From Takifugu bimaculatus (Eukaryota; Chordata; Actinopteri; Tetraodontiformes; Tetraodontidae): DNA of 64,000 bases. The notes under the pieces are model-generated. The model saw nothing but the letters and a program-made list of their open reading frames with translations. It made no database searches and was not told the DNA's origin. Of the stretch, positions 58,301 to 64,000 are shown in pieces. The position numbers and the translations under genes were made by a program. The stretch covers positions 2,768,956-2,832,955 of the forward strand of contig CP034985.2 of assembly GCA_004026145.2 (NCBI GenBank), read 5' to 3'. Each line of letters opens with the position of its first letter. The first letter of the stretch is position 1.

Positions 58301-61300
58301 AGACGCACCTGCGGTGGTACAAGGCAGGATGAAAGTGATGAATGGAGGAGACGGCGGCAGGGTCTGAAAAAGGAGGGCGCCGACAGTGTCCACTCACCAT
58401 TTTTAGCACATCTTAGCCCCTTTGAAGATTCAACAGCAGCATCGAGGTTAGCTCAACACCAAATTTGAGAAGTGGCAAACTAAGTCTGGTTGGGATTTAG
58501 GAAGTAAATCTTTATTTTTAAATTTAATTTTAATTCACTGTACCTTTCTTGTTTAGATTTGTGTTTCCTTGTTTTGGAGTCACATTTTCCTGCCTAGTAG
58601 TGCAATAACCCTCCATGTGTCTCACCTGGATGTGATGCCCCCCCCGCCCCATGGAGTATTTAACTATTTAAACTATTTACGCTTCCATTAAGATTTTTTC
58701 CTTTTCCTTAACCCGATGGTTGGGTTTTTGTGGTACAAACATACGGGATTATTCCTTCACTCTGGTTTAGATTACATAGATTATCATTTCTGACTCTCCT
58801 GTTTGCCTTCATGTGCCTCAGCTTCAGTGTTATTACTGTTTGTTAAATACTAAAACCTGCTGCTTCAACCATAATGACAGAAATAAAACTCATCTGTATC
58901 GACTGTCTGTGATGAACCCACATTCATTTCATGGTAATCAATCATTTACAGCAGTGGGGCTGATCTTAGCTGTCATAATTTGACCTACATGTGACATGTG
59001 TCTGCTGCAGATAAGCAGTTAACAAGACTCATGTTGACGGAGGAGACACTCAGAACGGACCGTACGCTGCCCGAGGCTCAGCTGCCAGCAGACTGGATAA
59101 GTTTACAGTTCATACTACAATAATGGAAATACTGTCTGTAACATTTTGTACATCCTTGAACGGCATGTGAAAGACAGACAAATGTTAGCAGCATTAGCAG
59201 CATCAAAGCTAATGCCAGAATGTGGCCTACCTTTTCTCCACTAGTGGGATTGTAAGCTGATAAGCCAAAAGAAAAGTCTGGTTGAAGGAGTAAACTCTTT
59301 GATGGATTCATGGGGATCCATTAGAGCATTGCAAGGCCAAATATGACGAGGATCGGAGGATTAGCGAAGCAATAAAGAAATGAATGTTGGCTATATTCTA
59401 ACAAAATCACAAACTGTTTGAAGTCTTTCAGAACAAGAAGCTGAGATGGGAAATCTCCAAAATCTGTTTGTGCTCTGGTGTTTTACATTCACAGTAATAA
59501 GGCGGATTGTTTTATGGTTTAATTTCGTTACTCTAATTCCCAGGAATAACAGGCAGTGTTGAAACACCATGAAGGAGTTAAGGGTGAACTCAAACAAGAT
59601 AAACCAAAATCAAAAAAATGGACCTAGCTGAGGAGCAGGTGGAGGAGGTCAGCGCCTCTGGGTCTCCTGTCTCATCAGCTGCACATATGAGCAGAAAAAA
59701 GAGGGTGAGTCAAGAGATCTGTAAAAAAAAAAAAACAGCCCTCTATTGTGACAGACAGACAACTGCAACCCCACTGAGTTAATAGGTTCATTCTTCTTCT
59801 CCTCACAACATGAAGAATGCACCAAATAAAGCAGCAGAATCTTGTAGTGATCCCTCACGCGCTTCTAATGAATGCATATTAGCAGAGCCGCACAGCAGGG
59901 AGAGCTGTGAAAAGTCCTTTTCCAGGGGTGACAGAGTGGCGAGCTCTCCGGGAACAGGAGCTGAAGTCCTCCGAGCCCAGATCGACGTGCGTGAGTCATC
60001 GTTTGGTGGATGTTGTCCTCGTTTGCATCGATTCCAGGACACGGTGTCAAACATCCTAGAGCGCTGGCAAATATCCAGACGCGCCAGCATTCATGCACGA
60101 ATCTTCCTGCGGTGGGTAGGACATGGGGGATGTGGGGAATTCACACATGTGCTTTTCTGCATCCCATTCAACGGAATCAGCGTTAGCTCTGGAAAACATT
60201 TTCTCTATCTGATGACTCCTGCCTCTTTGCACCGTACATCCCATCTACATTCATTTCCTGCCTTATCTAACGGCGGCTGCATCCTCCTCCCTTCAAAGCA
60301 GATCTCCCTTCCCCCTTCTTTCCTATATTGCCCCGTTTCTATTAATTCTCCCACCTCCTCCTTCAGCGATTTGCGTCACCTCTCAGGTCTCCTCTCCTTA
60401 TATCTATAGGATCAAGGCAGCACTGGTTTGCATGCTTTACTGGTGTGTTAGTTCAGCATCTTTGTGCCGTGCCGGCCTGGCAGCTCTAACAATCTCTCGT
60501 GGCTTTTACGAGCAACATTGCTCAAATTAAGCTCCATTTAATGAAACCGCTGAGAAAATTTGAAAAGTACTTCATAGCCAAACTTTGTGAAAGAATATAT
60601 GGCAGATAATCAATATGTGCAGCTTTGCTATGTCCTCATCAATAACATTATTACTGTACAGAGCAGCACTAATGGATCTTGATTATTTCCATTTCTGAAA
60701 TAGTTTCAGGAACCATCCAAGAATGCAAATGCTGCCGGCTCAGTGAGAAAATGCAAGATAAATCAACCTCAGCTGTGACAATCTTTATTTTATTTTTTTT
60801 CTGCTGATTCACATGTTTCAACAGCCATTTGTGTGAATAAGGAGCATCCGTTCCCCTCTCAACCTCTTGTTTTAAAGTCGTCATTCATGTATTCAACAAA
60901 ATAAAAGTCATAAATGACTGCAGCTTGTTCTGCACTCAAGAAGCTCTTAATAACGGCAGCTTGTGTCTGATGCAGCGTGGAGCATCTCACAGATGCTGGT
61001 CCCAGTGGACATCCAAAGCTCCCCAGTAAAAAGGCGCCATCGTTCCTGTTCCGAGGTCTCGCTTCATCAGACACAAGCTTACTTCAGCATTTAGATCATG
61101 CCCATCACAACAGCACTTCAGAGCTGACTAATCTATTGCCATGGTATTTACACAGGCTTCTTACACATGCTCTAAAAACATGCACGCTCACATGCACACA
61201 CACCCACAGGTTCAGATGGGGGGGATCAATCGAGAAATGATGCAGCTCCAATAAGCCTGCAATAGGGTTCATTTTAAAAAGATGCATATTTTGTGCACAT

Positions 61301-61726
61301 TAAGTTGAAACCTTTTGAAATAGGAAAAGAATAAGATAGTTTTAATAGTTCAAAGATAGTTCAAAGTAATTACAGTGGATTCCTCCCTAACTATGAACAC
61401 TAATCAGAATATGGACCTCTGTGCAGCCACTGACATATAGCTATAAAAGCTCCCTAGATGTACAGTATATTTATTTGTTGTAGTAGGGATTAAGATGTTG
61501 TTTTTGATTGTTTGTCTTTACTTTCTACGAGACATCGCCCAGTTTATGAGTCCTTGGCTGGATATGAACTGGGTCAAAACTGAAAAGGCTTATATGCATG
61601 TGCCCGTGCACGTGTGTTTGCGAATGTGTTCTCCTACTTGAGTACCAAAATACTACTAACAAAGTGAGGACCTTTTTGGGAAGTGAGGCTGAGCCAGTTA
61701 GGGTTAGGGTAGATAGAATTATAAGG

Positions 61727-61821
<95 letters not shown>

Positions 61822-62902
61822 CGTGCGTGCGTGCGTGTGTGTGTGTGTGTGTGAGGAGGTGAAAAGGAGAGAAAAGGAGAAGACCAGTCCAAAAATAAAG
61901 GATGGAAGAGTGCTAATGAGTACACTCAGGTTCGCTCAGTTGCTGTGACAACGTGCCGGCTCATTGCTTCAAGCCACAAGCCTGCATATCTGATGAATAA
62001 CACACACACACACACACACTAGAGTATAAAGAACCGCCTCAAGCCTCTGTCATCTGCATTGAGTTTCCAGGCCACCAAAAGAGAGAACAGCTATCATAAC
62101 ACAGCACACTGTATGGAGAGCAGAAATGGCACTTGTCCATACATCAGCATGTTTGTCAAACAGTCACACAATGAATACAGCCAAGGAATTTAACTGAATC
62201 AATCAGGACCACCACGTTGAGACGGCGCCACTTGGACCAGGCTGAATAGCTTCTGTAGGTGAAGAGAACCAGAAGGCAGCAGATCCTGCATCAGCGCCTC
62301 ACACATCCAGGCTCAGTCACAACACCAAAGTGAGCAGGAAACTCAACAACTGCAACCACGTTCCACATCACTTGAATGCTTTCACATTCTCTTCCCACTT
62401 CTAGTTCTTCTGTTCTATTATAACAGTTTAAGCTGCATTAAATGATAACCAGTTGGAAAATAAGTCAACTTTTTAGTAGAAATCAACTGTCTATTCTTTT
62501 TACATCATTATAACTGATGTAACACCAGAACCCTGAAGACAATATTCACTTTTACACCTTTAGTACTTTATATGAGTTAGGATGTTTCAGGAGCACATCT
62601 GAAACATATCTGAACTAATACCTAAAAAATGAATTAACTGTAGCTATGGAAAATCTAATTTGCCTCATTTTTATGCGATTTAAATACACCAATGTATAAT
62701 GATGGATCGCTAATTCCAACAATCCCAGTATGATTGTGTGTATATTTTGTGATGAACAGACACACACACACACACACATTTGCATGGAGAAATAGTGCAT
62801 ACACAGCAGGGGTTTTAGTGACGATGAAGAAGAAACAGGCGTCAAAAAGAATCTAGAGGAGGGTTCTCCTCCTCTTCACACTCGAGTCCTAGAGGCAAAG
62901 CA

Positions 62903-62957
<55 letters not shown>

Positions 62958-63259
62958 GACAGACACACATACATACATACACAGCACAGAGCATCTCTTT
63001 GAAGTTGATGTGTTGGTAAAATACAAGGCAACAATATCAAGGTTTCACACACAATTTCCACAGAGGATTTCATTCCATATTATTATTTTTATCATCATTT
63101 ATATTTTGTTGAATGATGAACCAAAAATTTGTTTTTCCAACATATAAATATTGAAACACAAAACCCTGCAGCATTAGAAGCAACACAGGCCGTTAGCAGT
63201 AAATCCTTTACCTTTCTCAGCAGGTTGCAGATCCTCTCAATGTTGCGCAGTCGCTCCCT
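37245..63259 (-). CDS. cnih3: Cornichon family AMPA receptor auxiliary protein 3 (partial, last four coding exons)
   Basis: Cornichons are small membrane proteins of the ER and early secretory pathway. They help load cargo into COPII vesicles, and CNIH2/CNIH3 also stay with AMPA-type glutamate receptors and slow their gating. Coding segments are 63212-63259, 48540-48652, 45769-45912 and 37245-37272 (minus). They join in phase to 110 residues ending CMIYSLVTS and TAA, equal to the C-terminal two-thirds of a roughly 160-residue cornichon. Family marks are RERLRNIERICNLLRK, LPEYSIHGLFCIMFLCAQEW, GLNIPLLFY, MNGDTLKF, KEAWCKL and SFFYYLYCMIY. The RERLRNIERIC segment exists in CNIH2/3 but not CNIH1. 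CAQEW, YDP, DTL and CMIY favour CNIH3 over CNIH2, which has CAAEW and SMVY. Hydrophobic stretches in exons 4 and 5-6 fit membrane helices. All borders are GT/AG. The first two coding exons (about 50 residues) are not in the window. Paralogue choice is less certain than family. Confidence 0.93.
37707..37816. repeat. Tandem repeat, ~10-bp unit in a 50-bp higher-order unit
   Basis: Variants of CATCATCTGA repeat about eleven times. The order ATCTAACGTCATCAGACATC, ATCTGGCATCATCTGACGCC, ATTGAAC recurs with a 50-bp period (37710 and 37760). Located about 0.45 kb upstream of the terminal exon acceptor. Confidence 0.85.
42320..42353. repeat. 34-bp imperfect palindrome
   Basis: AGTTTTGTACCTTTACA is followed immediately by TGTGAAGGTACAAAACT; 17-bp arms, one mismatch, no loop. 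Confidence 0.85.
42669..42692. repeat. (TA)n microsatellite
   Basis: Pure TATA tract of about 12 units. Confidence 0.85.
43450..44493 (+). mobile_element. Rex3-like RTE-clade LINE, 5'-truncated and internally deleted
   Basis: The plus-strand frame from 43482 runs through the ORF2 segment before and into the reverse transcriptase: MENDFQTASKRFWTTIRLLR, DKAPGVDDIRPEFLKALDVV, DWQTGVVVPLFKKGDQRVCS, NYRGITFLSLPDKVYSGVLE and EEQCGFHSGRGTVDQLYTLS. Motif A (CFVDLEKAFER) appears in another frame at about 44140-44172. It then jumps straight to the ORF2 C-terminus: VRSSAIREELGVEPLLLRVE, then GHLFRMPPGRLPGEVFRACP and RPRTRWRDYVS with an in-frame TGA. RT motifs B and C, including the FADD box, are deleted. 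The 3' end GGATGGGTGGATGGATGGAT is the short tandem tail typical of Rex3. Flanking 10-bp repeats ATATTTTCTG at 43440-43449 and 44494-44503 are a likely target-site duplication. It lies antisense in cnih3 intron 5. Confidence 0.9.
45769..45912 (-). CDS. cnih3: cnih3 coding exon 5
   Basis: A 144-nt exon. It completes the Arg codon from exon 4, then codes YFHSPTDTKELLYDPASVMN, GDTLKFCLKEAWCKLSFFVL and SFFYYLY, and ends with TG of a Cys codon. The acceptor is GTGGTAG|GTAC with only a modest pyrimidine tract; the donor is CTG|GTGAGT. YDP, the MNxDTL stretch, KEAWCKL and the aromatic SFFYYLY helix are cornichon hallmarks. Confidence 0.95.
45913..48539 (-). other. cnih3 intron 4 (2,627 bp)
   Basis: AT-rich, with a short CA-rich tract at about 48497-48522 near the exon 4 donor. 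The frames at 45857-46354 and 47829-48170 are not recognisable proteins. No mobile element was recognised. Confidence 0.85.
48540..48652 (-). CDS. cnih3: cnih3 coding exon 4
   Basis: A 113-nt exon (37 codons plus 2 nt) beginning LVLPEYSIHGLFCIMFLCAQ and continuing EWLTVGLNIPLLFYNTW. The acceptor is CTTTTCTCCTCCCCAG and the donor is TGGAG|GTGAAT. It encodes a hydrophobic membrane segment. FYNTWR replaces the FYHFWR or FYHLWR usual in cornichons 2/3. Confidence 0.94.
49198..49311. repeat. Fold-back inverted repeat, 53-bp arms, with flanking direct repeat
   Basis: Left arm 49198-49250 and right arm 49259-49311 are reverse complements over 53 bp with five mismatches and an 8-base loop. A direct repeat GTAGCTTTTATTACTTT starts at the loop (49248-49264) and recurs right after the right arm (49315-49331). 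The order arm, spacer, inverted arm, spacer is what a local replication template switch leaves. Confidence 0.9.
50116..50174. repeat. (TC)n(AC)n compound microsatellite
   Basis: About 10 TC units followed by about 19 AC units. Confidence 0.95.
52230..52325. repeat. (TG)n microsatellite, 48 units
   Basis: Uninterrupted 96-bp TG repeat in cnih3 intron 3. Confidence 0.95.
54072..54087. repeat. Poly-C tract
   Basis: Sixteen consecutive C in cnih3 intron 3. Confidence 0.95.
54396..54660. repeat. GA-rich (GGAGA)n low-complexity tract
   Basis: Imperfect GAGGAGAGGA-type purine repeats lying between the ORF2 remnant and the 3' tail of the minus-strand LINE, so probably an expansion inside that element's 3' UTR. 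Confidence 0.85.
54763..54774. repeat. Poly-G tract
   Basis: Twelve consecutive G inside the 3' region of the minus-strand LINE. Confidence 0.9.
57626..57815 (+). mobile_element. L2-type LINE 3' tail, solo copy
   Basis: Carries CACATGAGCCTGGTCCTGCT, TTAAAGGGGAGTTTTTCCTG, CAGGCCCTGGGATTCTGTAG and the terminal GCTGTATAAATAAAGATGAA followed by TTGAATTGA. Starts at CCCAG like other solo tails. Antisense in cnih3 intron 3. Confidence 0.85.
61728..61853. repeat. (TG)n microsatellite with GC-rich interruption
   Basis: Long TG repeat with a GCGCGCGTGCGTGCG block at about 61813-61835. Two TTAGGG units (61699-61710) lie just upstream. Confidence 0.95.
62901..62982. repeat. (CA)n microsatellite with CATA/CAGA extensions
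   Basis: CA repeats with CG interruptions, followed by GACAGACA and (CATA)n. Sits about 230 bp downstream of the exon 3 donor. Confidence 0.95.
63212..63259 (-). CDS. cnih3: cnih3 coding exon 3 (CNIH2/3-specific segment)
   Basis: A 48-nt, 16-codon exon coding RERLRNIERICNLLRK. The acceptor is TTCTTGTTATTGCAG and the donor is AAAG|GTAAAGG. Both borders are phase 0, so skipping it would keep the reading frame and yield a CNIH1-like protein. CNIH2/CNIH3 proteins have this segment and CNIH1 lacks it. In mammals the position of Asn (ICNLLRK) is Phe in CNIH3 and Cys in CNIH2, as far as I recall. Confidence 0.93.
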
Positions 63260-64000
63260 CTGCAATAACAAGAAGAGTGAGGAGACAGGTTGATTGACTG
63301 GCCGACTGATCGATCTTGCTCTTAAACATTGATTATATTCCAAAGAGACCCGACTGAAATAGCCTATATTCCTCATTAGATTTAAATAAAGTGCTGCTGG
63401 AGCACCAGTGTGAACCACAGTTCACTTCTACTGCCTGACTGTCAGAGTAAGCTCTTCCCAGCAGGAGGGTCCCCCTACATGAGCCTGGTCCTGCTCAAGG
63501 TTTCTTCCTGGTAAAGGGGAGTTTTTCCTGCCACTGTTGCTTGTTGGGGGTCAGGCCCTGGGATTCTGTAAAGCGCCTAGAAACTCTGCTCTCAGTTGTA
63601 ACAGGTGCAAAAGAAAGATGATTTGATTTGAATTGATTTTTCAGACCAGTTTCAGATGTTAAACAAGACAAAAGTTAGCAGTTTTATCCATCTGTCCACC
63701 CATCCAGGATTACCCTATGTGTGTATGTGTGTGTATACACACAGTATGTATATATGTATATGTATGTCATTGTGTACATTATACAATTTGAAATGTTCTT
63801 AAAACCTGCACTCACCATGCACTCAGAAACTATCACTCTCAAACTAACTATTTTCATACACCATACTGTCTAATTTTTCTATTATTTAGTTGGTTTATTT
63901 GATTGTTTCCACGTTTTTTATAACGTTTCAATATTTGAGTGTTGTCAGCTGTAGAGAAATCAACTGTAAAATGGTCAAATCAGCACGAACCACTGTGCTG
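63260..64000 (-). other. cnih3 intron 2 (partial)
   Basis: Upstream of exon 3 on the minus strand. Contains the solo LINE tail (63455-63645) and a weak TG/TA-rich tract (63714-63770). No sequence resembling the preceding cornichon exon (ending in a residue before RERLRN) is present up to the window edge. Confidence 0.8.
63455..63645 (+). mobile_element. L2-type LINE 3' tail, solo copy
   Basis: CCCAGCAGGAGGGTCCCCCT, ATGAGCCTGGTCCTGCTCAA, AGGGGAGTTTTTCCTGCCAC and GGGTCAGGCCCTGGGATTCT match the family closely. The end is degraded (AAGATGATTTGATTTGAATTG). It lies in cnih3 intron 2, antisense to the gene. Confidence 0.85.

Larger units (their letters stand above)
48653..63211 (-). other. cnih3 intron 3 (14,559 bp)
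   Basis: Contains the fold-back at 49198-49332, microsatellites at 50116-50174, 52230-52325, 61728-61853 and 62901-62982, and homopolymers at 54072-54087 and 54763-54774. It also holds the sense-oriented LINE at 54200-56224 and a LINE tail at 57626-57815. Frames at 50496-50937, 51791-52132 and 59810-60409 are open but unrecognised. A 29-codon ATG...GTGAGT segment at 59618-59704 is exon-like on the opposite strand. Small CA tracts occur at 62003-62018 and 62758-62779. Confidence 0.85.

Noticed and set aside
59810..60409. 199-codon plus-strand frame, one of the longest outside recognised LINEs
   Set aside because: No domain, motif or homologous pattern; opposite strand also open; lies inside cnih3 intron 3. 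Treated as chance without transcript data.
61699..61710. Interstitial telomeric repeat
   Set aside because: Only two TTAGGG units beside a TG microsatellite; too short to mean chromosome fusion.

Overview
The window is vertebrate nuclear DNA, almost certainly from a teleost and probably a percomorph-like fish. Coding exons are tiny and separated by kilobase introns with GT/AG borders. (CA)n, (TATC)n, (GACA)n and (TCTCC)n microsatellites are frequent. The transposon debris is typical of fish: an L2-clade LINE with a conserved 3' tail, a Rex3-like RTE LINE, Tc1-like fragments, a pogo/Tigger-type element and a hAT-like MITE. Nothing bacterial, plasmid or phage-like is visible. The species cannot be named from this sequence alone.

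Recognisable gene: positions 37245-63259 on the minus strand hold the last four coding exons of a cornichon-family gene, best matched to cnih3 (AMPA-receptor auxiliary subunit / ER cargo exporter). Exon 3 is 63212-63259, exon 4 is 48540-48652, exon 5 is 45769-45912 and the terminal exon is 37245-37272 (coding part). They splice in phase to 110 residues plus stop. About 50 N-terminal residues must lie beyond position 64000. A 3' UTR runs below 37245; AATAAA signals on the minus strand at 36450-36455, 36437-36442 and 35424-35429 are candidate ends.

Layout: 1-9.9 kb is gene-free, with a 991-bp pogo/Tigger-type DNA transposon (1330-2320), two copies of an old unclassified repeat, one unidentified 50-codon minus-strand frame (3401-3553) and several dispersed repeats. 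10.0-12.6 kb is a broken L2 LINE with a 133-bp hAT-like MITE nested inside, abutting an antisense Tc1-like fragment. 12.6-35 kb is gene-poor DNA with microsatellites, LINE tails, a second Tc1-like fragment and a 117-bp near-perfect palindrome (30979-31095). 35-64 kb is the cnih3 3' end and introns. Intron 5 carries an internally deleted Rex3-like element with a 10-bp target-site duplication. Intron 3 carries a short fold-back with the signature of replication template switching (49198-49332) and, in the gene's sense orientation, an L2/CR1-type LINE that joins an SGNH/esterase-like ORF1 fragment to reverse transcriptase. Six copies of one LINE 3' tail are scattered over the window.

No intact autonomous transposon and no RNA gene or CRISPR array could be supported. 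The most notable non-standard structures are the 117-bp palindrome, the template-switch fold-back, the nested MITE and the chimeric/deleted LINE derivatives. I do not see a convincing previously undescribed gene system.
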